Assembly (NCBI RefSeq): GCF_001542775.1
Contig: NZ_CP014145.1
Location: 3,596,001-3,660,000 of the forward strand
Length of the DNA: 64,000 nucleotides
Reading direction: 5' to 3'
Origin: Microterricola viridarii
GTDB taxonomy: Bacteria; Actinomycetota; Actinomycetes; Actinomycetales; Microbacteriaceae
The notes beneath the pieces were generated by a model, which did not search any database, was not told the origin of the DNA, and saw nothing but the letters and a program-made list of their open reading frames with translations. The position numbers and the translations under genes are program-made. This document shows, piece after piece, positions 34,031 to 43,000 of the stretch; positions within the stretch are counted from its first letter, which is position 1, and the number at the start of each line of letters is the position of its first letter.

Positions 34031-34893
34031 GCCGAGGCCTCGCCGTCGTGGGTGACCCTGAAGCCGGAGTCGGAGTCGGCCGAGGAAGCCGCGTGCCGGC
34101 GAACGATCGAGATGTTGCCGGAGACCGAGTTCGCCTGCAGGTCGAGCCAGCTACCGGAGAGGTCGCCGATGACGCGCTCGAAGCCCTTGCCGAGGGTGCC
34201 CTTGAAGTTGGTGTCGTCGAGGAAGACGGTGCCGGCGACGGTGTTCACCCGGTAGCGCTCGCCGCGGCCGGAGTCCATGCGCACGGTGAGGTCGCCGGAG
34301 ACGGTGTTGGTGTTGACCTCTGCCGGCGTGCCGACGACGTCGAGGATCATGTTGCCCGAGACGCCGTCCGCGTGGAAGCGGGTGATCGCGCCGCTGGCGA
34401 CCACGTCGCCGGAGACCGTGTTGACGTTGATGCGGCCCGTGTGGTGCCCGACCGAGACCTCGCCGTTGACGGTGTTCGCGTCGAGGTCGCCGATCACGTG
34501 GTCGATCACGATGTCGCCGGTGACGGTGCTCACCTTGGCGTCGGTGGCGAAGCCGGAGACGAGGGCGGACGCCGACACGACGCCAAGCTTGACGGCGACA
34601 TCGCGCGGCACGAGAACGCTCACCTCGGCCTTGGCGCTGCCCTTGAAGCCCTTGAATGCGTCGATGAAGTTGTCCCAACGCAGCTGCGGGTGGTCGATCT
34701 CGAGGGTGTCACCGTCGATCTCCACCTTGAGTTCCTTGCTGGTGACCGAGTGCACCTCGACGCGGGCGCCGGGCTCGTCATGGGCGAGCACGTCGATCTT
34801 GCCGCCGATCAGGCTGACCTTGAGTTTGCGCACGAGCTCGAGGTCGATGACCTTGCTGTCGCCGGGCTGAATGAGCCACTTCTCGATTGCCAT
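34027..34893 (-). CDS. DUF4097 (bactofilin/adhesin-like beta-repeat) protein
   Basis: A 288-residue cytosolic-looking protein without signal peptide. Repeating short beta motifs of the type NTVSGDV, STVTGDIVID, NTVNGEVSV and NSVSGNISI form a beta-solenoid from about residue 100, which is the DUF4097 hallmark. Start ATG 34893 with AAGGAG 6 bases upstream. It is paired with PadR by a 4-base overlap. DUF4097/PadR pairs are common and are thought to be linked to envelope stress; the molecular role is unknown. A secreted DUF4097 lipoprotein lies 1.7 kb away. Confidence 0.88.
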   Translation of the reverse strand: MAIEKWLIQPGDSKVIDLELVRKLKVSLIGGKIDVLAHDEPGARVEVHSVTSKELKVEIDGDTLEIDHPQLRWDNFIDAFKGFKGSAKAEVSVLVPRDVAVKLGVVSASALVSGFATDAKVSTVTGDIVIDHVIGDLDANTVNGEVSVGHHTGRINVNTVSGDVVASGAITRFHADGVSGNMILDVVGTPAEVNTNTVSGDLTVRMDSGRGERYRVNTVAGTVFLDDTNFKGTLGKGFERVIGDLSGSWLDLQANSVSGNISIVRRHAASSADSDSGFRVTHDGEASA

Positions 34894-34937
34894 TGCGTTC
34901 TCCTTGAGTGGGCGGCGGATGCCGAAACCGGTGCATA

Positions 34938-35005
34938 CGCGATATATCGCGACTTGCTGAAATTCACGATATATCGCGTTTCCGCGATCGTCAAGCGATA
35001 TATCT
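34938..35005. promoter_or_regulatory. Three PadR-type operators
   Basis: CGCGATATATCGCG (34938-34951, perfect), ACGATATATCGCG (core 34967-34976) and GCGATATATCTCG (core 34996-35005) are evenly spaced at about 29 bases, some three helical turns. They stand between the DUF4097-padR operon and the divergent merR gene. Confidence 0.75.
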
Positions 35006-35015
35006 CGATTTGCCG

Positions 35016-35050
35016 CTTGACCTTGACGCTGCGTCAACTTCTAGGCTCGT
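35016..35050 (+). promoter_or_regulatory. MerR-type promoter with palindromic spacer
   Basis: TTGACC (a -35 candidate) is followed by TTGACGC-T-GCGTCAA (35023-35037, perfect arms) and then TAGGCT near 35042. Operators placed in a stretched spacer are typical of MerR-family autoregulated promoters. This one reads into the MerR gene at 35111. Confidence 0.65.
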
Positions 35051-35110
35051 GTCATGCGGAGGACGGGAGCAGCGGAATCCGCAAATGTGAACCACATGGA
35101 AGGAGCGCGC

Positions 35111-35869
35111 ATGGACTGGTCGATCCACGAGATCGCCAAGCTGGCCGGCACGACGAGCCGCACACTGCGGCACTACGACGAGATCGGGCTGCTGACGCCG
35201 AGTCGCATTGGCGCCAACGGCTACCGCTACTACGGGCAGGCGGCGCTGGTGCGGCTGCAGCGCATCCGGCTGCTGCGCGAGCTCGGCCTCGGCCTGCCGG
35301 CCATCGCCGAGGTGCTCGCGAACGAGCGCGACGAGGGGCAGGCGCTGCGCGGCCACCTGGGCTGGCTGCAGCAAGAACAACAACGACTGGCGCGACAGAT
35401 CGCGTCGGTGCAACAGACGATTCACGATCTGGAAGGTGGGCAGCAGCTCATGGCAGAGAACATGTTCGACGGCTTCGACAACTCGCAGTACAAGGAGGAG
35501 GTCGAGCAACGCTGGGGCACGAAAGCCTATGCGGCAGGCGACGCCTGGTGGAACTCGATGAGCGCCGCAGAGAAGGGCGACTGGCAGCAGCGGCAGAAGC
35601 AGCTGGCCGGGGAGTGGGCGGATGCCGCGGCGCGCGGCGTCGACACGGGCGGTGACGAGGCGCAGGCCCTCGCCCGCCGGCACTTCGAGTGGCTGCGGGC
35701 CATCCCGGGCACGCCGGGCGGCGGCACGAGCGGCCCGCCGAAGGCCTACCTGCTCGGGCTCGCCGAGATGTACGTCGCCGATGAGCGCTTCGCCGCGAAC
35801 TACGGCGGCGTGGTTGGCGCCGAGTTCGTGCGCGACGCTCTGACGGCCTTCGCCGAGCGAGAGCTCTAG
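35111..35869 (+). CDS. MerR family regulator with TipAS effector domain
   Basis: A 252-residue protein. The N-terminal MerR DNA-binding domain is IHEIAKLAGTTSRTLRHYDE then GYRYYGQAALVRLQRI. A coiled helix follows (QEQQRLARQIASVQQTI). The C-terminal TipAS-like drug-binding domain is seen from WGTKAYAAGDAWWNSMS to the end. ATG 35111 was chosen for GGAAGGAGCG just upstream; ATG 35096 is an alternative. TipA-like proteins sense thiopeptides and other cationic or hydrophobic compounds. The target is probably at least its own promoter. Confidence 0.9.
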   Translation: MDWSIHEIAKLAGTTSRTLRHYDEIGLLTPSRIGANGYRYYGQAALVRLQRIRLLRELGLGLPAIAEVLANERDEGQALRGHLGWLQQEQQRLARQIASVQQTIHDLEGGQQLMAENMFDGFDNSQYKEEVEQRWGTKAYAAGDAWWNSMSAAEKGDWQQRQKQLAGEWADAAARGVDTGGDEAQALARRHFEWLRAIPGTPGGGTSGPPKAYLLGLAEMYVADERFAANYGGVVGAEFVRDALTAFAEREL

Positions 35870-35906
35870 GGCTCCCGTCGGCCCCCTCCGCAGGTTGAGC
35901 CCCTCC

Positions 35907-36423
35907 GCTGGTTGAGCCTGTCGAAACCCCGATTTCGACAAGCTCAATCAACGGGGTTCTTCTCGTCTCCGTTGGCTCGAGGGAGCCTGCGACCGAAGCC
36001 AACACGCCCGCCGGCCGGGCCCCTCCCGCTGGCCGGGCCCCCTCCCGTCGGTCGAGCCCCCTCCCGCCCGTTGAGCCCCCCTCTGCTGGTTGAGCCTGTC
36101 GAAACCCCGATTTCGACAAGCTCAATCAACGGGGTCCTCCTCGTCCCCGTTGGCTCGAGGGAGCCTGCGACCGAAGCCAACGCGCCGCCGGCCGGGCCCC
36201 TCCCGTCGGTCGAGCCCCCTCCCGCCGGCCGGGCCCCTCCCTCTGGTTGCACCCCCCGCTGGTTGAGCCTGTCGAAACCCCGATTTCGACAAGCTCAATC
36301 AACGGGGTTCTTCCTTGTCTCCGTTGGCTCGAGGGAGCCTGCGACCGAAGCCAACGCTCCCGCGGGCCGGGCCCCCTCCCGCCCGTTGAGCCCCTCCCGC
36401 TGGTTGAGCCTGTCGAAACCCCG
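35907..36423. repeat. Three and a half composite A+B repeats
   Basis: Units at 35907-36003, 36085-36181 and 36258-36355 each combine an A palindrome (TTGAGCCTGTCGAAA/TTTCGACAAGCTCAA) with a B element. A partial A unit lies at 36399-36423. Spacers are CCCCTCCCG-rich. The 680-base stretch between merR and the DUF4097 lipoprotein holds no evident gene. Confidence 0.88.
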
Positions 36424-36552
36424 CGGGCACGGGTGGCTGCCCGCCGCGCCGCTTCGGGGGCATTCCCCCGTGACGGCCCCGCGGCGCCCGCGTAGTTTGG
36501 AGGCAACGAACAACGGCGCCCGCCCGGGCCGCCGCCTGGAGGAGACATCATC

Positions 36553-37290
36553 ATGCGCACCACATTCCGCACCGTTACGGCCGTGGCAGGCATCGCCATC
36601 GCGGCGCTGGCACTCAGCGGATGCGCCCTGCTGCCCGCGCACGCAACGAACGACAAGGCGACGCTCACCGAGACGGTCAGCGCCGTGCGCATCAACGGCA
36701 ACAGCGGCAGCGTCACGGTGCAGGGTGTCGTGGGAGCCACCGACATCCGCATCGAGCGCGAGATCCACTACTGGGGCAACAAGCGCCAGTTCGACGCAAC
36801 CTACGAGGTCAGCGGCACAGAGCTGGTGCTCAACGGATGCGGCAATCGTTGCAGCGTGGACTACACCGTCGAGCTGCCGGAGGGCGTCGACGTGAGCGGC
36901 CGCACCGACAACGGCGCCATCGAGCTCGAGGCGGTGAACGACGTCGACGTGCAGACCAGCAACGGCAAGATCTCGCTGGACGAGGTCGCCGGCCGGGTGA
37001 AGGCATCGACGAGCAATGGGCGGATCGAGGGCGAGGCCCTGAATGGGGCAGGCATCATCGCGAAGACCTCGAACGGGTCGATCGAGCTCGAGCTCGAGAC
37101 CCCGCAGAACGTGCGGGCAAACACCTCCAACGGCTCCATCACGCTGCACGTGCCGAGCGGCTCGTTCAACGTCAAGGCCGAGACGTCCAACGGGGCGAAG
37201 AACATCAACATCCCCACCGACCCGAACGGCACGTTCCTGCTCGACGTCGGCACCTCGAACGGCTCGATTACCGTCAGCCCCGTCGACTAA
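36553..37290 (+). CDS. DUF4097 lipoprotein
   Basis: A 245-residue exported lipoprotein: signal with lipobox LALSGC near residue 24. A beta-solenoid follows, built of repeated (T/K)SNG(S/K/R)I motifs (QTSNGKISL, STSNGRIEG, KTSNGSIEL, NTSNGSITL). Two Cys in NGCGNRCSV may form a disulfide. Start ATG 36553 after GGAGGAGA. It is probably on the outer face of the membrane. It is a second DUF4097 protein close to the PadR-linked one; whether it is co-regulated is unknown, and no CGATATATCG site is seen here. Confidence 0.88.
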   Translation: MRTTFRTVTAVAGIAIAALALSGCALLPAHATNDKATLTETVSAVRINGNSGSVTVQGVVGATDIRIEREIHYWGNKRQFDATYEVSGTELVLNGCGNRCSVDYTVELPEGVDVSGRTDNGAIELEAVNDVDVQTSNGKISLDEVAGRVKASTSNGRIEGEALNGAGIIAKTSNGSIELELETPQNVRANTSNGSITLHVPSGSFNVKAETSNGAKNINIPTDPNGTFLLDVGTSNGSITVSPVD

Positions 37291-37324
37291 CGTCGCCGGC
37301 TGGTCGGCGCTCACGCCAGTTCTG

Positions 37325-37359
37325 CCGAAACAGCGCCAACCCGGTTGGCGCTGTTTCGG
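37325..37359 (+). terminator. Terminator of the DUF4097 lipoprotein gene
   Basis: CCGAAACAGCGCCAAC (37325-37340) pairs perfectly with GTTGGCGCTGTTTCGG (37344-37359) around CCG. TTTAAC follows. Confidence 0.88.
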
Positions 37360-37390
37360 TTTAACGGCCGTGAACTCGGCGCGCGGGGGT

Positions 37391-37520
37391 GGCTTCGGTC
37401 GCTGGCGCTCCCTCGAGCCAACGGGATAAGGCGTAGACCCGCTGCCGCAGTCAAGGCACCCAAGCCCGTTGGCTGAGCTTGTCGAAACCCCGATTTCGAC
37501 AAGCTCAATCGGCGGGGGTT
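37391..37520. repeat. Inverted family B copy and family A pair
   Basis: A reverse-orientation family B element at 37391-37422 is followed by a TTGGCTGAGCTTGTCGAAA / TTTCGACAAGCTCAATC pair ending near 37518. Confidence 0.8.
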
Positions 37521-37550
37521 GCGGGCTCGACCGGCTGGGCGCGAGCGCGG

Positions 37551-37679
37551 CTAGCGGACGGCGCGGGGCGCCGAGTGCCGGTCGGGCGCAGCACGGTAGC
37601 CGTCGCGGGCGACGGTGACCACCGCGGCGACGACGGCCCAGACACCGAGCAGGGCGAGAACGCCGAGTAAAACGATCAT
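37551..37679 (-). CDS. Small single-helix membrane protein, 42 residues
   Basis: A short reading frame starting ATG 37679, with GAAAGGA upstream: MIVLLGVLALLGVWAVVAAV begins a single hydrophobic helix, followed by a basic tail (ARDGYRAAPDRHSAPR). The coding frame, ribosome site and membrane topology support a real gene. It is in the same orientation as, and 45 bases downstream of, the YczE-like gene, so possibly its operon partner. Function unknown. Confidence 0.6.
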   Translation of the reverse strand: MIVLLGVLALLGVWAVVAAVVTVARDGYRAAPDRHSAPRAVR

Positions 37680-37724
37680 GGCGGGGGTTCCTTTCTAGGT
37701 CTCGAACGGTGCGGGCGGATGCCG

Positions 37725-38405
37725 CTAACCGGCGGCGGGGTCCAGGGCGGGCGCCGCGGCATCCGCGGCCCGCGGTTTGACGGCGAAGAACGGGATGGTC
37801 CATTGGCAGAGCGGCCCGATGAGCACGGCGAAGGCCGCGGTGCCGAGGCCGACGTTGCCGCCGAGTATCCAGCCGAGCGTGACGACGCTCAGCTCCAGGC
37901 CGGTGCGCACCGTCCAGATCGCCCAGCCGGTGCGGGCGTTCAGCCCGGTCATCAGCCCGTCGCGCGGGCCGGGGCCGAAGTGCGCGCCGATGTACAGCCC
38001 GGTCGCGACCGCGAGCACGAGCAACCCGGCCACGAACAGCAGCACGCGCGCCCAGAGGTCGAGCCCGGCCGGGATCAGCGCCAGGCCGATGTCGGCGGAC
38101 GGGCCGACGAGGAGCGCATTGAGCACGGTGCCGATGCCCGGCCGCTGCCGCAGCGGGATCCAGATCAGCAGCACCACGGCGCTGATCAGCACGGTGATCA
38201 GGCCGAAGCTCAGCCCGGTGTGCTTGACGATGCCCTGCGTCAGTACGTCCCACGGGGCGGCGCCGATCTCGCCGCGCATGATGAGCGCCATGCCGATCCC
38301 GTAGAGGAAGAGACCGACGAGCAGCTGTGAGATGCGCAGGGGGAGTCGGCCGGTCACGGGGGTCAGGGGATGAGTCGAAGAAGCCACTCTGCAATCCAAT
38401 TGCAT
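37725..38405 (-). CDS. YczE-like integral membrane protein
   Basis: About 226 residues with five to six hydrophobic helices. FLYGIGMALIMRGEIGAAPWDVLTQGI and the glycine-rich GLYIGAHFGPGPRDGLMTGL (quoted within 20) are signatures of the YczE/YitT-related family; substrate unknown. ATG 38405 has GAAAGG 7 bases upstream; a GTG at 38435 would overlap the divergent promoter. Divergent from a MocR regulator, the recurring yczE/MocR arrangement of many Firmicutes and Actinobacteria. Confidence 0.82.
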   Translation of the reverse strand: MQLDCRVASSTHPLTPVTGRLPLRISQLLVGLFLYGIGMALIMRGEIGAAPWDVLTQGIVKHTGLSFGLITVLISAVVLLIWIPLRQRPGIGTVLNALLVGPSADIGLALIPAGLDLWARVLLFVAGLLVLAVATGLYIGAHFGPGPRDGLMTGLNARTGWAIWTVRTGLELSVVTLGWILGGNVGLGTAAFAVLIGPLCQWTIPFFAVKPRAADAAAPALDPAAG

Positions 38406-38431
38406 GATTGGCCTTTCGCCCAATAGCCAAT
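38396..38431. promoter_or_regulatory. Candidate MocR operator (CCAAT repeats)
   Basis: CCAAT at 38396, 38420 and 38427 and its complement ATTGG at 38407 crowd a 36-bp AT-rich stretch between yczE and the MocR gene. MocR proteins often bind direct repeats, and this is the likely site. Confidence 0.5.
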
Positions 38432-38448
38432 TCACCTAAAGTGGCCTC

Positions 38449-39936
38449 ATGCTTGAAGCCACGCCCGTCGTGCCCGCCCGCATCACCCACGCCGCCGGCA
38501 CCCCTGCCAGCAGTGCGCGCAGCATCGGTGCCCGCACACTGGCCACGCTGATCGGCGAGTGGCGCGAGGCCGGCCCCGCCTACGGCGCGCTGGCCGACCG
38601 CATCCGCCTGCTCGTCATCGACGGCCGCATCCCCGTCGACACCCGGCTGCCCGCCGAGCGCGAACTGGCCGAGCAACTCGAGCTCAGCCGCACCACCGTC
38701 ACCGCCGCCTACCGGCAGCTGCGCGAGCTCGGCTTTCTGCAGAGTGTGCGCGGATCCGGCAGCGTCACTCGGTTGAGCGGCAGCCCCGGCATGCTCTCGG
38801 TGCCGGGCGACCGGGGCTACCTCGACCTCAGCAAGGCGGCCATGCCGGCCCTGCCCTGGCTCACCGAGGCTAGCCGCCGCGCCGTCGACGAGCTGCCACG
38901 CCACCTTGGCGATGCCGGCTACGACCCTGTCGGCATCCCCGAGCTGCGCGCCGCCATCGCCGATCGCTACACCGCGCGCGGGCTGCCCACCCAGCCCGAG
39001 CAGATCATGGTGACCATCGGAGCCCAGCACGCCATCGCGCTGCTCTCGCGTGCTCTCGTCGGCCGCGGCGACCGCGCCCTGATCGAGCAACCCACCTACC
39101 CGCACGCCTACGAGGCGCTGCGCGCGGCCGGCGCGCGGCTGGTTCCGGTGAGCGTGATGTCGGATGCTGCGGAGCGCGGTCTCGAGACGGCCGGGTTCGA
39201 GCAGGCCATCCGCCAGTCGAACCCCGCCATGGCCTACCTCATGCCCGACTTCCACAACCCGACCGGGCGCTCGCTCGACGAGGGTCAGCGGGAGCGGATT
39301 CTGGCCGCCGCCGCCAAGCAGGGCACCGTGGTCGTCGCCGACGAGACGACAGCAGAGCTGAACATCGACCGGCCGGACACCCCGCTGCCGATGGCCGCCT
39401 TCGGCGACGCCGTGCTCGTCGGCTCGATCGGCAAGACCGTCTGGGGCGGGCTGCGCATCGGCTGGATCCGGGCCGAGAAGCCGCTGATCCGCAAACTCAT
39501 CGGGCTGCGGGCGCCGGGCGACCTCGGCACCCCGATCCTCGAGCAGCTGATCGCGACCGAGCTGCTGCCAGAGATGCCGCGCATCCTCGAACTGCGCAGC
39601 GCGCAGCTGCGCGCCGGCCGCGACCACCTCGAGCGCCAGCTGGCGGAGCGCTTCCCGCAGTGGAGCGTGCCGCACGTGCACGGCGGGCTGGCCACCTGGG
39701 TCAACCTCGGCGCACCGGTCAGCTCGCAGCTCGCTCTGGCCGCCCGCAACCACGGGCTGCTCGTCGCGGCCGGGCCGCGCTTCGGCATCGACGGGGCGTT
39801 CGAGCGCTTCCTGCGGCTGCCGATCAGCTACTCGGCCGAGGAGACCACGCGCGCCGTCGACGCACTCTCCCTGGCCTGGGGCTCGCTGCTGCGGCATCCG
39901 GTGCCGGATGCCGGCTACCTCGCCGACGTCGTCTAA
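38449..39936 (+). CDS. MocR-type GntR/aminotransferase transcriptional regulator
   Basis: A 495-residue two-domain regulator. The N-terminal GntR winged helix is RLPAERELAEQLELSRTTVT with AYRQLRELGFLQSVRGSGSV. The C-terminal domain is a PLP-dependent fold-type I aminotransferase-like domain: YDPVGIPELRAAIADRYTARGLPTQPEQIMVT (start and end parts), MPDFHNPTGRS, and the PLP lysine in VLVGSIGKTVWGGLRIGW. Divergent from yczE, with 43 bases between starts. It is probably a PLP-responsive regulator of yczE. Confidence 0.92.
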   Translation: MLEATPVVPARITHAAGTPASSARSIGARTLATLIGEWREAGPAYGALADRIRLLVIDGRIPVDTRLPAERELAEQLELSRTTVTAAYRQLRELGFLQSVRGSGSVTRLSGSPGMLSVPGDRGYLDLSKAAMPALPWLTEASRRAVDELPRHLGDAGYDPVGIPELRAAIADRYTARGLPTQPEQIMVTIGAQHAIALLSRALVGRGDRALIEQPTYPHAYEALRAAGARLVPVSVMSDAAERGLETAGFEQAIRQSNPAMAYLMPDFHNPTGRSLDEGQRERILAAAAKQGTVVVADETTAELNIDRPDTPLPMAAFGDAVLVGSIGKTVWGGLRIGWIRAEKPLIRKLIGLRAPGDLGTPILEQLIATELLPEMPRILELRSAQLRAGRDHLERQLAERFPQWSVPHVHGGLATWVNLGAPVSSQLALAARNHGLLVAAGPRFGIDGAFERFLRLPISYSAEETTRAVDALSLAWGSLLRHPVPDAGYLADVV

Positions 39937-40000
39937 CGGTCACCAAACAGCATTGCGGGGGATGACGCGCGACCGCGCCGTGCCCTGACAGAATGGCGCA

Positions 40001-43000
40001 ATGCACCTTCTCGCTGCGCTCTCGATGAAGAACCGCGCGCTGATCGCCCTGATCACGGTTGTCGTGATGATCTTTGGCGGACTCGCCCTCACCAGCCTCA
40101 AGCAGGAGCTTGCGCCGTCGATCGCCTTCCCGCAGCTGGCGATCATGACGAGCTACCCCGGAGCATCGCCCGACGTGGTCAATACCGACGTGTCCACGCC
40201 GATCGAGACCGCGATCCAGGGCATCACCGGCCTGGAGTCCACCTCGACCAGCAGCGAGACGGGCGTCTCGATCGTCAACGCCTCCTTCACCTACGGCACC
40301 GACCTGGCCTTCGCCGAGCAGAAGCTGCTCAGCGCGATCAACCGCATCTCCAAGGAGCTGCCCTCCGGTGCCGACCCGCAGGTGTTGGCGCTCAGCCTCG
40401 ACGATTTCCCGGTCATCCAGGTGGCCGTCACCGGTGCCACCGACGTCAGCGCGCTCTCGGACGAGATCTCCCGCACCACGCTCGGGGAGCTGCAAGACAT
40501 CAAGGGCGTGCGCGAGGCCAGCATCGTCGGCAAGGTCGGCCAGCGGGTCACCATCACGCCGAATCCGGCCGAGCTCGCCGCCCGCGGGCTCACCGTTACC
40601 GCGATCACCGACGCCCTCTCGCAGAACGGCGTGCTGCTGCCCGGCGGCTCGATCACCGAGAACGACAAGACGTTCTCGGTGCAGACCGGCTCCCGCATCA
40701 CCAGCATCGACGAGCTCGCCGCACTGCCCGTGCTCGGCGCCACCACGGGCGGCTTCGAGCCGCAGCTCACGACGATCTCCGAGGTAGCATCCGTCGCCCT
40801 GGAAGACAACCCGACCACCAGCATCTCCCGCGTGAACGGCCAGAGCGCCCTGACGATTGCGATCACCAAGCTGCCGGCGGCCAACACCGTCGAGGTGTCG
40901 ACGGCCGTGCGCGACATGCTGCCGTCGCTGCAGAGCTCACTCGATCGCACCAACCCCGGCGCCACCTTCACCGTCGTGTTCGACCAAGCCCCGTTCATCG
41001 AGCAGTCGATCGAGTCGCTCGCCGTCGAGGGCGCGCTCGGCCTGCTCTTCGCCGTGCTCGTCATCCTGCTCTTCCTGCTCTCCGTGCGCGCCACCCTCGT
41101 CACGGCGATCTCCATCCCGACCTCGGTGATGATCACGTTCATCGGCCTGCAGGCCGCCGACTACACGCTCAACATCCTCACGCTCGGCGCGCTCACCATC
41201 GCGATCGGCCGCGTCGTGGACGACTCCATCGTCGTGATCGAGAACATCAAACGGCACCTCGTGGCCGGGCCGGACAAGGCGGCCACCATCGTCAAGGCCG
41301 TCAAGGAGGTGGCCGGCGCCATCACCGCGTCGACCATCACCACGGTCGCGGTGTTCGTGCCGATCGCGCTCGTGGAGGGCGTCACCGGCGAGCTGTTCCG
41401 GCCGTTCTCGCTCACCGTGACGATCGCGCTGCTCGCCTCCTTGCTCGTCGCCCTCACCATCGTGCCGGTGCTCGCCTACTGGCTGCTGAAGCCATCGCAG
41501 GCGCACAAGCACTCCGGCATGTCAACAGAGGCGTTGGCCGAGGAGACGGGCATCGACGAGTTGGAGCACCCCTCGCGCCTGCAGAAGGGCTACCTGCCGA
41601 TCATCCGCTGGACCCTCAACCACGGCGTCGCCACCCTGCTGGTGGCCGTGCTGATCCTCGGCGGCACGATCGCGCTGCTACCGCTGATGAAGACGAACTT
41701 CCTCGGCGACTCGGGCCAGAACACGTTCCAGGTCAGCCAGGAGCTGCCCGTCGGCACCAGCCTGGCAGCGCTCGACACGGCATCGACTGGCGTCGAGAAG
41801 ACGCTGCGTGAGACCGACGGCGTCGAGATCGTGCAGACCTCGATCGGCGGCGGCACCGGGCTGCAGGCCGTGTTCGGCGGCGGCAGCTCCAGCATCACCT
41901 ACTCGATCACCACCGCCGACGGCTCCGACAACGCGGCGATCCAGGCGTCGGTGCGCACCGAGCTCGACAAGCTGAAGGATGTCGGAACCATCACCATCGC
42001 CTCCTCGAGCGGCTTCGGCGCCTCCAGCGACATCGAGGTCGACATCACCGCGTCGAGCGCGGCCGACCTGCAGCAGGCGACCGACACGATCCAGGCCGCC
42101 GTCAAGAAACTCGACTCGGTCTCGCAGACCAGCAGCAACCTCTCCGAGTCCCGCACCTACATCGGCGTGCAGGTCGACAGGGATGCCGCGGCGCAGGCCG
42201 GCTACAGCGAGGTCGCGCTCGGGAGCGTGGTGTCGCAGGCGATGCAGCCCCGCCAGGCCGGCACGGTCGTGATCGACGAGAACACGCTCACCATCTACAT
42301 CGCCTCGGAGAACCCGCCGGCCACGATCGAGGCGCTCGCCGCGCTGGAGGTCCAGACCGTGGCCGGGCCGGTGCAGCTGGACTCGCTGGCGACCGTCGCG
42401 CAGGTGGAGGGGCCGGCATCCATCACCACGGTGCGTGGGCTTCGCAGCGCGACCGTCACAGCCACCCCGAACAGTGACGACCTCGGCACCGCGAGCGCCG
42501 AGGTCTCCCAGGCGGTCAAGGCCGCCGACATCCCCGCCGGCACGACCGCGTCGATCGGCGGTGTCACGGCCGACCAGGCTGACGCGTTCTCGCAGCTCGG
42601 GCTGGCCCTGCTGGTCGCGATCCTGATCGTGTACATGGTGATGGTGGCGACGTTCCGCTCGCTGCTGCAGCCGTTGCTGCTGCTCGTGTCGGTGCCGTTC
42701 GCGGCGACCGGTGCGATCGCCCTGCAGGTCATCTCGGGGGTTCCGCTCGGCGTCGCCTCGCTGATCGGCGTGCTCATGCTGATCGGCATCGTCGTGACCA
42801 ACGCCATCGTGCTCATCGACCTGGTGAACCAGTACCGCGACCGGGGAATGACTGTGCGCGATGCGCTCGAGCACGGCTCGTCCCGGCGTCTGCGGCCGAT
42901 TCTCATGACGGCGCTCGCCACCATCTTCGCGCTGCTGCCGATGGCGCTCGGCATCACCGGTCACGGCGGCTTCATCTCGCAGCCGCTCGCGCTCGTCGTC

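Noticed and set aside
36295..39897. A 1200-codon minus-strand open frame
   Set aside because: It is the shadow of the MocR, YczE and lipoprotein genes and reads through repeats; no recognisable protein.
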